Shown here: positions 1 through 13,329 of the stretch, piece by piece
Position numbering within the stretch: the first letter of the stretch is position 1
How the letters are laid out: the number at the start of each line of letters is the position of its first letter
Assembly (NCBI RefSeq): GCF_019393635.1
Contig: NC_057866.1
Location: forward strand, 434,001 to 498,000
From: Dromiciops gliroides
Taxonomy: Eukaryota > Chordata > Mammalia > Microbiotheria > Microbiotheriidae
Direction of reading: 5' to 3'
DNA: 64,000 nt
Translations under genes and position numbers: made by a program
The notes under the pieces: generated by a model
What the model was told of the DNA's origin: nothing
The model's input: the letters and a program-made list of their open reading frames with translations, nothing else
Database searches by the model: none

Positions 1-197
1 TTTGTCAGCCAGTAAAGGCGTCTGCTCCGAGGCCCCTTCTGATGCTGTGGTGTCCCCTTATTCCGGCAGCAACGCAGGGCCAGCATGGCCCCCCCATTGG
101 CCTGGCCGGGCTGGGGGGCGGGAGGAGGGGCTACATCCTTCCCTTGGGGGCCCCCCTCCCCCCCGACAGTCACACCAAGGTCAAGACCATCCAATAA

Positions 198-203
198 TTT
201 ACT
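198..203 (-). terminator. HRAS: Candidate HRAS poly(A) signal (AGTAAA)
   Basis: Read on the minus strand this is AGTAAA, a known variant of AATAAA, about 385 nt past the HRAS stop codon. The stretch below it, toward position 1, is G/T-rich on the minus strand, as expected of a downstream element. No AATAAA lies between the stop and this site. The cleavage site itself cannot be fixed. Confidence 0.5.
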
Positions 204-586
204 GAAATGAGCCCGGTGGGCCGGGCAGGGGGGCAGGGAAGGCAGAGGAAGCAGTTTGGGGCTGGGGAGTTGGAGACAGTCCGTGCAAAAAGCCTTCGGG
301 GGGATCAGAGGCGCCCTGGCCTGCCCTCCCTGGCAGGGCCGGGATTCCAGCAGCACTAGTAGCAGCAGCAGCCGCAGCACAGAGACCCCGCTGCCGCTGT
401 CTTCCTTCCAAAGGACAGTTCGTCCATCCGTCCGTCCCTCTGGCCATTGGCTCCTCCCTCGGGTCCTGCACCTCCGAACCCCCAGCCTGGGCAAGGACCA
501 GAAGGCAAAGTCAGGCCCAAGCCAGTTTGGCTTACAGTCGGCGCCCCACCCCCACCCTGCCCAGGCCTCTCACCTCAACCCCACGG

Positions 587-2298
<1,712 letters not shown>

Positions 2299-2639
2299 CT
2301 ACCCAGGCCCTACCGCAGGAGCCCTGGCGGGGTGTGAGTGGTGGGGTGAGCTCCCAGGTGGGGGCCCCGCCCCCAGCAGCCCCTCCCCCAGTCCCAGTCT
2401 GAGCCGGCCTAGCCCCCCCCATTCCCCCCTGCAGGTCCCCCCCTGGCGCCCCCAGACACAGACACGCCCCGGAGCCGGCCCCCTCAGTCCCCGCGTCCCG
2501 ATGACAAGCAAGTTTGCAGGCTGCTGCCCCCACCCCCCACTCCCCACCCAGGGCCGCACCCTGCTCCTGCTCCTGCTCCTGCCCCGGCCCAGCCCCGGCC
2601 CCAGTCAGTCCCGGAGGAGGAAGGCCATGGACACGGACA

Positions 2640-3260
2640 CGATCACGGCGCGCGCCCCGGGCGGCCCGAGCCCCCCATTCCCCATAGCGGAGGGGGCACC
2701 GCCCACCCCCCCCACCCCCCCTCCGGCCCGCGCGCACAGCCCCTACCCCCCGGCGCCCCCTCCCCTCTGCCCTCCGCTCGGCGCCGCTCGCCGGGCACCC
2801 CCTCCAGGCTCACCGGGCTCACTGCCTCCTTCGCTGGCTCCTTCTGCTCCGCCACTGCTGCCCCCCCGGGCCGGGGGCTCCGGGCCGGGGGCTCCGGAGG
2901 GGGCTCGGGGGGCTCTGGGGCTGGGGCTGGGGCCGGGCCGGGTGGCTCACTCCGCGCATGGGCTCCTGGCGGCCCGGGGCGCGGGCGCGCGCGGCGGCCG
3001 GGGGCGCGCGCCTCCGCCCCGCCCCACCGCGCGCACCCACGGACATGCACACGCACGCGGACGTCCCTCGGCCCCGCCCACCCTCCGTAGCTGTGCGCGT
3101 CTGGTTCCCTCTCCCACGCTCTCTGAATGGTTCTTGCCATTGGCTGAGCTCGCAGCCCATCAGGTCCCAGAGCCAGCCCTACTCCCTGTTGGAAAGGTAG
3201 GTTGTCCATCAAGTGTACTTCTTTCCTATTGGCTGAGGGGCCTGCCCATCGGGCTCCGAC
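2640..3260 (-). promoter_or_regulatory. HRAS: HRAS CpG-island promoter and probable non-coding first exon
   Basis: The densest CpG content in the window lies here, with several GC boxes (CCCCGCCC at about 3014 and 3072). Two CCAAT boxes read toward HRAS on the minus strand (ATTGG on plus at 3139-3143 and 3228-3232). No TATA box is evident. A minus-strand splice donor reading CCCG|GTGAGCC at about 2814 could end a non-coding first exon. A CAG acceptor lies within 30 nt upstream of the ATG (about 2235-2250). Non-coding first exons and TATA-less GC-rich promoters are known for RAS genes. The exon boundary and the transcription start are inferred. Confidence 0.65.
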
Positions 3261-3452
3261 GCGAGCAGTCGCTCGAGCAGCCTTTTAGGCCCTGCCCACT
3301 CCTTAGTCCCTTTCACTGTTGGCGGGGAGTGTTTCAGGCAGAGTGAACCATCCGGGCAAAGGCCGGGCAAGCAGAGAACAGCAGTAGGCCCTTGGGCCAA
3401 TTTGGCCGGTCCCCAGAATGCGTGGGGGGGAGCCTTAAGAAGGAGGCGGGCA

Positions 3453-3617
3453 GGGGGCAGCTAGGTGGCGCAGTGGACAAAGCACCGGCCCTGGATTCAG
3501 GAGGACCTGAGTTCAAATGCGACCTCAGACGCTTGACACACGTACTAGCTGTGTGATCTTGGGCAAGTCACTTAACCCCAATTGCCTCACTAAAAAAAAA
3601 AAAAAAAATAAAAAAGG
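3453..3617 (+). mobile_element. WSINE1-type SINE
   Basis: Complete copy with the tRNA-like head, the CORE motif CTAGCTGTGTGATCTTGGGC and a long A tail. The surroundings (GGCGGGC before, GGGCGGGC after) look like a short target duplication. It is the SINE nearest the HRAS promoter. Confidence 0.9.
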
Positions 3618-5403
3618 GGGCGGGCTACAGAGGAGCAGTGACCCTGGGGCAATAGGGAGTCACAGATGTTTCTTGAGAAGGGAAGTGACCGTTGGCGGCT
3701 CGGTGGGTTTGTGTCCACCGCAGCTGTTGAAATAAGCACCATCACAGCCCCTGCCCCCCAGGCTTATTGTGAGGGTCCAGTGAAATAAAGTCTGTGAAGC
3801 TCTTTGCCAAAGCACATCGTATCAGCCAGTTAGAATGGGGACCAACCAAGAGGCAGAAGGGAAGTGGAGCCTTTGCATCTCAGGGCACCATCGCTGACCA
3901 GCCCAGAGTCGCGACCAGAACCATCTGAGCCCCCATCAGGACCCCCACGCGGGGCTCCAGTTCAGGACCGTCAGCCTGTGTGCCCCCGAGCCACAGCCCA
4001 CAGCTCCGCAGGATAAATGGGGGATGGGCATCGGAAGGCAATCTCGAGCCTTTGGGCAGGTTCCGAAAGGTTTCCTGCAGGTAGAAGGTGGGGTCTTAGC
4101 AGGGAGATGAAGGAAGCCAAGAGATGGGGGTGGGGGGTGGGCAGCCACACAGCCAAAGAAAATGCCGGGGTTGGCACAGGATCTGTCTTGTTCAAGGAAG
4201 ACCAGAAGAGCCGTGTCTTCGGATCGAGGAGTACCTAAAGGGGAGTGGAGTATAAAAAGGGTGACCTGGTCGGAGCAGCAGATCCTCTGTAGTGGCCAGA
4301 CCTGAGCAGAGGCAAGGAAGGTTTGCATCTGGACTGCAAAGGGCTACCAGGGCTGGAAGAGTCCCAGATGCACACTTAGAGGCTGCAACAGGTGCCAGGG
4401 CCACCAGGGTGGACAGATGAGGGGACCTGCACCTAGGGGAGTGGTCTATTCGGAGGAGCTGGGTACTGAGCCAGCAACAGCTCGGTGGCTTTGACCCCAA
4501 GAGCAGAGTAGACCAAGGGTTTCAGATACAACCCAGTCTAAAGCTGCAGCAGACCTAATGGGAGCCTAGATTTCTGCCACCCTGGACCTGACTGACCCTG
4601 GCTGAGTCCAGCAGCAGTTTATTGGAACTTGAACATGAAGCAAGTCCACAGTTGTGTTGCTAAGACCTAAACCCACATCAGGAACTCACAGAACTCAAAC
4701 CAAGAGGCCAGGGGTCAGCCTTCACAAAAACAGTACCAATACGATAAACATGTATTTCCCTACTTTGTGCCAAGCAATGTGCTAAGCACTGGAGGCACAA
4801 ATAAGAAAAACAAAGTCCCTTTGCTCTCAGAACTTACAATCAAATGAGGGAAGATAACACACAAAAGGAAATGAGAAAGTGGAGTGGGGTGGGCTGGGGA
4901 GGGGGGGCCTCACAATCCAAAGAGGGCAGCTGTTGGGAAATGAAGAGTTGACTGGACTTCTGAACCCTCTTTAGATGGAGACTTTGGGAGGACATCTTTG
5001 CTCTGCCCTCTAAGCCTCCAATCAGAAGGGCAGAAGCAACTGAGATTCCCAATGAGGTATGACTGCCAAAATAGATGAAATCTACCTGAGTTTCCAGAGG
5101 TAGAGGGGGGAGGGGAGGAATAACTAGTGCCATCTGAATCCAAAGAGTGATACCCCCCCCCAGACCACTTTGGGAGCCCTGAGAGCCAGAGACTTGTACT
5201 CTGGCCCAAGCTGCCCCTGAGATCCTGGAATAACACAACACTCAGTATGCCCAAGAAAGCAAAGAAGGACCCAAGAGGACTGAACATGGCTCAGCCATTA
5301 CCTTTTCAAGTATGCAGAGCCTTGCCCTTGAATGAAGTGTAAAGTCAGGAAGTAAGGATGGAAGAATGAATAAATAGACACAGGCACACACAAAAGAATC
5401 CCA
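3618..5403. other. Intergenic stretch, no gene recognised
   Basis: About 1.8 kb with no convincing exon. A MIR-like tail is visible near 3762-3825 (TTATTGTGAGG then GTGAAGCTCTTTGCC). Near 4735-4870 lies an old dispersed repeat that reads like TTTGTGCCAAGCAATGTGCTAAGC. An isolated TATAAAAAGG occurs at about 4250 without supporting promoter context. Confidence 0.5.
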
Positions 5404-5580
5404 TGGGGGGGGGTGCAGCTAGGTGACACAGTGGATAGAGCACCGGCCCTGGAGTCAGGAGTACCTGAGTTCTAATCCAGCCTCAGACACTTGACACTTA
5501 CTAGCTGTGTGACCGTGGGCAAGTCACTTGACCCCAATTGCCTCACCAAAAAAAACAAAAACGGAAAAAAAGAGAAGAAA
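5404..5580 (+). mobile_element. WSINE1-type SINE
   Basis: Full-length SINE with a long A-rich tail, flanked by a 12-bp target duplication AAAAGAATCCCA (5392-5403 and 5581-5592). Confidence 0.9.
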
Positions 5581-5589
5581 AAAAGAATC

Positions 5590-6782
5590 CCACCATTTAA
5601 AAAAAGCTATTATGATGGTTGGGACACTCAGCATCAATCCAAAAGAAGAAAATGACTCAAGAACATCTACAGAGCTTCAAACAATAACACAGCTTGGGCA
5701 CAAGTTCTATGAGAATTCCTGGAAGAGATGAAGCAAGAGTTAAAGAAAAAGCTAAAACAATATTTTCTAAATAAAGGAAGAATGTTACTGGAAATAATTG
5801 GAAAATAAAAGAGAGGACTAGGAGAGAAAATAGGAAAAGAATGAGAGCTGCAGAAGAAAGAATTGGAAAGAGAATTAACAACTAAGAACAAGGAGGGGGG
5901 GTGGGGAAGGAAGAGCAAGAGGTACAAAACCTTACCCAAATAGAAGTTAATGACTTCTGTTTAAAGACAATGAGAGGGGGGAGCTAAGTGACACAAGTGG
6001 ATAAAGCACTGGCCCTGAATTCAGGAGAACCTGAGTTCAAATCCAACCTCAGACACTTGACACTTGCTAGCTGTGTGACACTGGGCAAGTCACTTAACCC
6101 TGATTGCCCCGCAAAAAAATAAAAAATAAAGACAATGACAAATATAAAAACAAAGTCTAAAGACTGAAAAAAAAACTACAATGAACCTTGTTTTTAAAAA
6201 TGACATGGGGAAAAATAAAAAGTCAGGGAGAGAGAATTTAAGAATCAACTTCCTGCCCCCTGACCCCACCAAAAAAAAGAAGTTAGATATCATGTTTCAA
6301 GAAAACATAAAAGGAAACTGCCCACATCTTTTAGAACTAGAGAGCAAAGTAGAAATAGAAAGAATTTACTTCCTGAAAGAAATCTCAAAATAAAAACTCT
6401 CAGTAACATCACAGCCAAAATCCAGTTTCCAAGTCAAAGAGAAAAACATTGTAAGTATCTAGGAAGAAAGAATTCAAGTCCCAAGGTAACACAATCAGCA
6501 TCACACAAGATTTAGCAGCCACCACTTTAAAGGATGGAGAGCTTGGGATATAATATTTCAGAACTCAAAAGATATAGGTTTACAGCCAAGAATTACTTAC
6601 TTGGCAAAACTGAGTATACTTCTATAAGGATTCAGCCAAAGCAGTTCTTGTGGGAAAATTTATAATTTTAAGCACTTTCATCAAGAAAATAAAGAACAGA
6701 TTAACAAATTAGCCAAACAACTCAAAAACAAAAAGCCAACAAATTTAGAAACCCCAATTAAATACAGAAACAGAACTACTGA
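5590..6782 (+). mobile_element. Old L1 fragment: ORF1 with internal deletion into ORF2
   Basis: Decayed L1 ORF1 reads on plus. 6260-6400 corresponds to the stretch before the IERI motif, and 6400-6640 to the RNA-binding C-terminal domain (compare AQDLAASTLKD in the younger copy). At about 6640 it jumps to an ORF2 segment equivalent to AKAVLRGKFIALNAY, so a large internal piece is missing. A SINE interrupts it at 5973-6127. Many stops; long dead. Confidence 0.75.
5973..6127 (+). mobile_element. WSINE1-type SINE inside old L1
   Basis: Full-length copy with target duplication TAAAGACAATGA on both sides (starting about 5961 and 6128). It splits the ORF1 remnant. Confidence 0.88.
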
Positions 6783-6784
6783 AA

Positions 6785-7440
6785 GTCTTTTCTTTTCTAT
6801 CAGATTCCATCCTATGTCATTCCCACTCTCTCATTTGTCTTTAATCTCTCTGTGTCTTCTGACTGCTTCCCTACTGGCTACAAACACACCCTGGTCCCTT
6901 CCCTTTCTCAAAACCCTGACATTTGATCTATTCATCACTACCACCTATAATGCCATATTTCCCTTTTGTGACTAAACTCCTTGAGAAGGCTACCTACAAT
7001 TGGTGTCTCTACTTCTTTTCATCTCACTCTCTTTTTAACTCTTAATGGTCTGGCTTTAAATGTTACCATTCATCTGAAATCACTCTTTCCAAAGTTACCA
7101 GTGATTGCTTATTATTATTATTATTTTGGTGAGGCAATTGGGTCAAGTGACTTGCTCAGGGTCACATAGCCAGTGTGTTAAGTGTCTGAGGCTGGATTTG
7201 AACTCAGGTCCTCCTGACTCCAGGGCCGATGTTCTATCCACTGCGCCACCTAGCTGCCCCCATGATTGCTTAATTATTAAATCTAATGGCAGTTTTTATC
7301 CTCCTTAACACTCTCCTCTCTCCAGATTTTCAGAACATGACAGTCTCCTGATTCTCCTTCTAACTTATCTGACTGCTCCTTTTCAGTCTCCCTTGCTGGA
7401 TCCTCACTCAGGCTATGCCCACTAGTGACAATAAAAATAA
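6785..7440 (+). mobile_element. L2 LINE fragment, reverse transcriptase region
   Basis: Plus-strand L2 of the marsupial type. Recognisable phrases include CTTTCCAAAGTTACCAGTGA and, later, GTCTCCCTTGCTGGATCCTC. A SINE splits it at 7112-7262. The same element probably resumes at 7690 and 9070, so 6.8-9.5 kb looks like one L2 copy opened by later insertions. Confidence 0.7.
7112..7262 (-). mobile_element. WSINE1-type SINE, antisense
   Basis: Reads in reverse from a T/ATT-rich tail to the head CACCTAGCTGCCCC. Target duplication TGATTGCTTA at 7102-7111 and 7263-7272. Confidence 0.9.
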
Positions 7441-7540
7441 GGTTTTCAAAATGTTGTAACATGTTTTCTCATTTGATCCTCACAAAGTTGTGAGGTGCTT
7501 GTGAGATGCTATTATCATCCTCATTTTATAGATAAACCAT

Positions 7541-7690
7541 TCTCTCTGCCTCAGTTTCCTTAGCTGTAAAATGGAGATATTATTACCATTTATCTCACAG
7601 AGTTATTGTCAAGATCAAAGGAAATAACCTGTAAAGTGTTTTGCAGACCTTCAAGTACTATCAAAATAAATGCTAATTTTCACTATCATC
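7541..7690 (+). mobile_element. MIR/THER-like SINE, 3' half
   Basis: Contains CTCTGCCTCAGTTTCCTTAG, TGTAAAATGGAG and a CTGTAAAGTGTTTTGCAGAC tail, the standard 3' half of MIR-like CORE-SINEs. The head is not seen. Confidence 0.65.
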
Positions 7691-7805
7691 ACTAAAGCTC
7701 AGTTCTGACCTTGTCATCTCTTCCCCATTCAATCAACTCTCTAGGCTCCCTATCTCTTGCCTCTAAGATCAAATTGAAAATTCTTTACTTGGCTTTAAAA
7801 CCCTT
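7690..7805 (+). mobile_element. L2 fragment
   Basis: Contains TAGGCTCCCTATCTCTTGCC and TCTTTACTTGGCTTTAAAAC, matching the L2 segment ahead of its 3' third. The continuation appears at about 9070. Confidence 0.6.
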
Positions 7806-8508
7806 CATAGTGACATGGGGCTTAGGATAAATCAGAAAAAGTCTCTCCTGTGAGAAGTAAAACCAAAGATGACCAGATAACAGGAGAGATATATCGAGGA
7901 ATCTAGGGACATTTAAATTGGCCAACTAGATATCAGCACAAGCACACCTAAGAAATAAGAAGAGAAAATTCTATAGCAGAAAAGTCAATTAGGCATGACT
8001 ACTGCCTGACCTTAACTAGGAGAGAGAGATGACCCAAGAAGTCAGGACCATCGTTCCAAAAAAATTCCCTTGACTCTCAGGAATATGACAAGCATCCAAG
8101 TTTTCCCCACCCCACCCCAAAAGGCAATTTTCCAGTTTTCAAGTGGACACCCCATCTATCCTCTATAAAAAATTTGCTTTGGTTTTTTGTTTTGTTTTGT
8201 GAGGCAATTGGGTTAAGTGACTTGCCCAGGTCTCACAGCTAGTAAGTGTCAAGTGTCTGAGGCCAGATTGAACTCAGGTCTTCCTGAATCCAGGACCGAT
8301 GCTCTATCCACTGAGCCACCTAGCTGCCCCTATAAAAGCTTTTGCCTTCTTTCTGTTCTGGGAGGAGGATGTTTCTAAGCCACCTTTTCCCCAGATTGAA
8401 GTCTTTGACTTCCCACTAAGTCACTTTCTCTAGTGCCAAATAAAAGACCATTTTAATTCTAATTGGACTGTGCAAGACTGTGATTATTTATTTATTTATT
8501 TACAATTT
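7806..8508 (+). mobile_element. Probable solo LTR (fossil), boundaries approximate
   Basis: A block sitting inside an L2. It shows a promoter-like CTATAAAA (8163 and, after the SINE, 8331) and a poly(A) signal in CAAATAAAAGACC near 8440, followed by about 60 nt: the layout of U3, R and U5 in a plus-oriented retroviral LTR. A SINE splits it. Clean TG..CA ends with a duplicated target were not found, so this is weaker than the other LTR calls. No internal viral genes adjoin it. Confidence 0.4.
8178..8331 (-). mobile_element. WSINE1-type SINE, antisense
   Basis: Complete antisense copy ending in CACCTAGCTGCCCC. It lies inside the probable LTR, with a similar CTATAAAA on each side. Confidence 0.88.
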
Positions 8509-8539
8509 AAGCAGGTTCTGTTTACTGGATTCTTTTTTT

Positions 8540-9058
8540 TTTAGCATGTGAAATGTTCCTTTTATTTTTTTCCCCATATAAATATTTTATTATTTTCCAG
8601 TTACATTTAGAGATAGTTTTCAAAATTTGTTTTTATAAGATTTCTAGGTTTAAATTTTCTCCCTCCCTCCCCTTCCTCTCCCCTCCCCAAGACAGCAAGT
8701 AATCTGATATAGGTTATGTATGTACAATCACATTAAACATATTTCTGCATTAGTCATGTTATGAGAGAAGAATCAGAGCAAAAAGGAAAAAACCTCAAAA
8801 AAGAAAAACAACACAAAACAATAGAAATAGTATGGTTCAATCTGCATCTAGATTCCACAGTGTTTGTTTGTTTTTTTCTAGATTTGGAAAACATTTTCCA
8901 TCATGAGTCCTTTGGAACTTTCTTGGACCATTATATTGCTGAGAAGAATCAAGTCTATCACAGTTGATCAACACATAATGTTGATACTGTGTACAATGTT
9001 CTCCTGGTTCTGCTCATCTCACTCAGCATCAGTAGTGTGATTCTTTATTGAGGAATAC
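8540..9058 (-). mobile_element. L1 3' end, antisense, 5'-truncated
   Basis: Reversed L1 3' UTR, recognisable by CCAGTTACATTTAGAGATAG, GACAGCAAGTAATCTGATAT, AGAAGAATCAGAGC and TACTGTGTACAATGTTCTCC. The same phrases recur in the full-length L1 tail at 39.8-40.38 kb in sense. Confidence 0.85.
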
Positions 9059-9069
9059 CTAAGGAACCC

Positions 9070-9537
9070 CCACCACCTGTCCCCCTTCCCACCTTCCCAA
9101 TATTCTTAGATATTCTTAGTTCTTATCCCCCCACTCCACATCCTCTGCAATCCTTTGACAATGGCTTTCTCGATGTTCCTTATACCAGACACTCCATCTC
9201 CTGACTCTGGGCATTCTCACTGCTCGTCGCCCATGGGATGTTTGTTCTCCTCATCTCTACCTCCTGATTTCCTTGGCTTTCTTCAAATGCCAGTTTTAAT
9301 CCCACCTTCCATAGGAAGCCTTTTCCATCCCCCTTAATGCTAGTATCTTCCCTCTATTAATCAGCTCCAATTTTACCTTTATACATCTTTTTTTATAATG
9401 CTTTGTATGTTGTCTCCTCCAATAGATTATGAACTCTTTGAAGGCAGGAAATATTTTTTGCCTCTTTGCATTCTAGGCACTTAACCCGGTGTCTGGTACA
9501 TAGTAAGTACTCAATAGATTTGTTGACTGACTCATTG
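9070..9537 (+). mobile_element. L2 3' end
   Basis: Contains CACTCCATCTCCTGACTCTG and AACTCTTTGAAGGCAGGAAA, then the L2 terminus GTACATAGTAAGTACTCAAT and GTTGACTGACTCATTGA. It ends at the expected short-repeat 3' tip. Confidence 0.8.
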
Positions 9538-11169
9538 ACAAAATCAAAGGGGAGATTAAAGAAATTTAATACATAAAACTAGGAGGGGGTAGTTTGTTGG
9601 GGGGGGGGAGGAGAATAAAATAGATAAACCAGTGGCTGATTTAATATTTTTAAAGAGGAAAACAATTACCAGCATCAAAAATGAAAAAGGCAAATTCACA
9701 ACAAATAAAAACAAAGGAAATTATTAGAAGCTTTTTCCAATTATATATCAATAAAATGAACAACCTAAATGAAATCGATGGGTATTTACAAGAATATATA
9801 ATGCATAGGCTTATAGAACAAGAAATAGAGGACAAATAACCTAATCTGGGGTGGAGGGGGGGGGAAGAATTGAAAAAACCTTAAAGGAACCTCTTAAAAA
9901 GAAAAGAAAAAAACACCCTGGGATCAAATGGATTTACAAGTGAATTCTGTCAGACATTTAAAGAACAATTAATCCCAATCTACATAACTATTTGAAAAAA
10001 TAGGAAAGAAGAGGTCGTACCTGAATCCTTCTATTACAAATATGGCCTCAATATGTAAACCAGGAAGAGCCAAAACAGAAAATAAAACTAGGGACCAATA
10101 TACCTAATGGATATTTATCCAAAACTTTAAAAATATTTATTTTTTCTAATTATATGTAAAAACAATTAAGATTCCATTTTTTTAAATTTTGAGTTCTAAA
10201 TTCTCATTTTAATTTGCATTTCTCTTATCAATTGTGATGACTATAGATAGCTTTAATTTCTTCTTCTGAAAACTGCCTGTTCATATCCTTTGCCCATTTT
10301 TCAACTGAGAAATGACTTGTATTTTTATAATTTTGACTCAGTTCTCTATATATGACAGAACGTGGGCCTTTTATCACAGAAACTATTGTAAAAAAATTTT
10401 CCCCAGTTTTTCTGTTTTTCCTTCTAATCTGGCTGCATTGTTTTTTTTTTTTAATAAAAGAATTTTATTATTCTCCAGTTACATGTAAGGATAGTTTTCA
10501 ACTTTGTTTTCATAGGATTTTTAGTTCCAAATTTTTTCCCACCCTCCCTTCCCTTCCTCCTCCCAAGACAGAAAGCAATCTGATATAGGTTATATATGTG
10601 CAATCACATTAAACATATTTCTGCATTAGTCATATTGTGAAAGAAGAATCAGAGCACAAGGGGAGAATCTCAAAAAAGAAGGAAGAAAAAAACAGCCCCA
10701 AAGTAAAAACAGTATGGTTCAATCTGCATTCATAATCCACAGTTTTTTTTTTTCTGGATGTTGAAAACATTTTCTATCATGAGTTCTTTGAAATTGTTTT
10801 GGATCATTGCACTGCTGAGAAGAGTCAAGTCTATCACTATTGTTCATCACACAATGTTGCTGTTACTGTGTACAATGTTCGCCTGGTTCTGGTCCATCAG
10901 TTCATGTAAGTCCTTCCAAGTTTCTTTAAACTCCTCCTACTCATTGTTTCTTACAGCACAATAGTATTCCATTGCATTAATATACCACAATTTGTTTAGC
11001 CATTCCCCAATTGATGGGCATTCCCTTGATTTCCAATTCTTTGCCACCACAAAGAGAGCTGCTATAATATTTTTTGTACATATGGGTTCTTTTCCCTCTT
11101 CTATGATCCCTTGGAATACAGACGTAGCAGTGGTACACTGGGTCAAAGAGTATAAACAGTCATTGGTTT

Positions 11170-11324
11170 TCTTTCTTTCTTTTTTTTAATGAGGCAATTG
11201 GGGTTAAGTAACTTGCCCAGGGTCACACAGCTAGGTAAGTGTTAAGTGTCTGAAGCCAGATTTGAACTCAGGTACTCCTGACTCCAGGACTGGTGCTCTA
11301 TCCACTGTACCACCTAGCTGTCCC
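11170..11324 (-). mobile_element. WSINE1-type SINE, antisense
   Basis: Flanked by CAGTCATTGGTTT at 11157-11169 and 11325-11337. The same 13-mer recurs after the next SINE. Confidence 0.9.
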
Positions 11325-11337
11325 CAGTCATTGGTTT

Positions 11338-11498
11338 GTTTTTTTTTTTTTTTTTTTTAAGTGAGGCAATTGGGGTTAAGTGACTTTGCCAGGGTCACAC
11401 AGCTAGTTTAGTATTAAGTGTCTGAGGCCAGATTTGAACTCAGGTACGCCTGACTCCAGGGCCGGTGCTCTATCCACTGCGCCATCTAGCTGCCCCCC
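11338..11498 (-). mobile_element. WSINE1-type SINE, antisense, at the same target site
   Basis: Flanked by CAGTCATTGGTTT at 11325-11337 and 11499-11511, so two SINEs entered one target in turn and left three copies of the duplication. Confidence 0.9.
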
Positions 11499-12105
11499 CA
11501 GTCATTGGTTTTAATTTAATACAATCAAAACTATTCCCTTTCTCAGTGCATAATGCTGTCTCTTGTTCATAAATTCTTCCTTCATCCATAAATCTGACAG
11601 GTAAACATAATTCCATGTATCCAGAGTTTTTAAGGATGATATTATCAAGGAGACTGCAGCAACATACACAAATGGCCCAGGCTGGATTTATGCCAGGAAT
11701 GCAGAGTTTGTTGAATTAGGAAATGTGGTAAACAGTTGATTTTGTTAATGATAAGGACAAGAAAAATCATACAATTATAGTAATAGATGCAGAAAAGACT
11801 TTGGTAAGAGTATAATAACCATTTCTGTTAGCAAAAACAGACAGACAGATAAAACAACACTAGAAAGCCTAGGAATCAATGAATCTTTCCTTAATAGATA
11901 AGCAGTATCTATATAGAACTCAGAGTCAGCATTGACTGTAATGGTGAAAAATAGAAGGAGTCTTTCCAATAAGATCAAGGGTAAATATGACATCCATTAT
12001 CATCTTTACTACTTTCTATAGTCCAAGAGACTCTAGCCATAGCAATGACAAGAAAATTGAGGGAATAAGACTAAGCAAAGAAGAAACAAAAATCATCACT
12101 TTTTC

Positions 12106-12404
12106 CCCCTAAATAGTCTTTTTCCCAGTTACATGTAAAGATAGTTTTCAACATTCATTTTTGTAAGATTTTGAGTTACTAAGTTTTCTCCTTCCCTTCC
12201 TTCCTTCCCCCTTCCCTGACAGCAAGCAATCTGGTTCTACATTGCAATTATGTTAAACATATTTCCACATTAATCATGTTGTGAAAGAAGAATCAGAACA
12301 AAAGGGGAAAACCAAGAGAAAGGAAAAAAAAGTGAAAATAGTATGCCCCAATCTGTATTCAGACTCCATACTTCTTTCTCTGGATGTGGACAGCATTTTC
12401 CATA
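12106..12404 (-). mobile_element. Short antisense L1 3' end
   Basis: Antisense L1 3' UTR (CCCAGTTACATGTAAAGATA, AGCAAGCAATCTGGTTCTAC) inserted just before the FADD codons of the host L1. Target duplication resembles AAAATCATCACTTTT (about 12089-12105 and 12405-12420). Confidence 0.8.
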
Positions 12405-12420
12405 AAAAATAATCACTTTT

Positions 12421-12566
12421 GGGGGCAGCTAGGTGGCACAGTGGATAAAGCACTGGCTTGGGATTCAGGAGAACCTGAGTTCAAATCCATTCAGACACTT
12501 CACACTTACTAGCTGTGTGACCCTGGGCAAGTCACTTAACCCTCTTTGCCCCACCCCACCCCCAAA
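12421..12566 (+). mobile_element. WSINE1-type SINE
   Basis: Complete sense copy immediately after the preceding L1 tail. The flank AAAAAATCACTTTCTACAG (from about 12566) continues the host ORF2, giving a third copy of the same target sequence. Confidence 0.88.
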
Positions 12567-13329
12567 AAATCACTTTCTACAGATGATATGATAACTTACT
12601 TAGAAACTAAAAGGGAGTTAACTAAATATTAATTTCTAAAATTAACAACTTTATCAAAGTTGCAGGATATAAAATAAGCTCCACATAAAGCATCAGTTTT
12701 ACAAAAAAAGGGGAAAAAAGCACCAAAAACCAAATCAAAATAAAACTCAGCAGTAAGAGAAAGAAAAAATCCATTTAAAATAACTACAGATGTCTAAGCT
12801 CTTTCTTTGATCATGGTTTTCAGGTAGACCAATAATCAAGGAAAGAGCTTAGACATCATATTCCAAGATATTCTCAGGGAAAATTGCCCTGAAATTCTAG
12901 AAGAAGAAGCTAAAATAGAAATTGAAAGAATCCACTAATTACCTCCAGAAAGAGATCCCAAAAGGAAAACTCCTAGGAATATTATAGCCAAATTCCAGAG
13001 CTCTCAGGTTAAGAAGAAAATATTGCAAGCTGCCAAAAAGAAAGAATTCAAGTACTGTGGAGCCCCAGTCAGGATAGCACAAGATCTAGCAGCTTCTACA
13101 TTAAAGGACCAGAGGGCATGGAATATAATATTCCAGAGGGCAAAGGAATTGGGATTACAACCAGGAATCACCTACTCAGTAAAACTGAGCATAATCTTTC
13201 AGAGGAAGATGGGACTTTTATGAAAAAGAGGACTTTCAGGTATTTGTAATGAAAAGACCTGAACTGAATGGCAAATTTGGCTTTCAAATACAAGACCCTA
13301 GAGAACCGTAAAAAATTGGAGTTGGGGGA

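Larger units (their letters stand above)
10130..11640 (-). mobile_element. Antisense L1 pieces: older ORF2 C-terminus opened by a younger 3' end
   Basis: 10140-10440 and 11512-11640 are one old antisense L1 ORF2 C-terminal region (phrases GAAAACTGCCTGTTCATATC and TTTAATTTAATACAATCAAA). Between them, 10455-11157 is a younger antisense L1 3' UTR beginning with CCAGTTACATGTAAGGATAG. Two SINEs follow. Confidence 0.75.

Noticed and set aside
4245-4260. TATAAAAAGG as a promoter
   Set aside because: No initiator, CpG content or downstream exon supports it.
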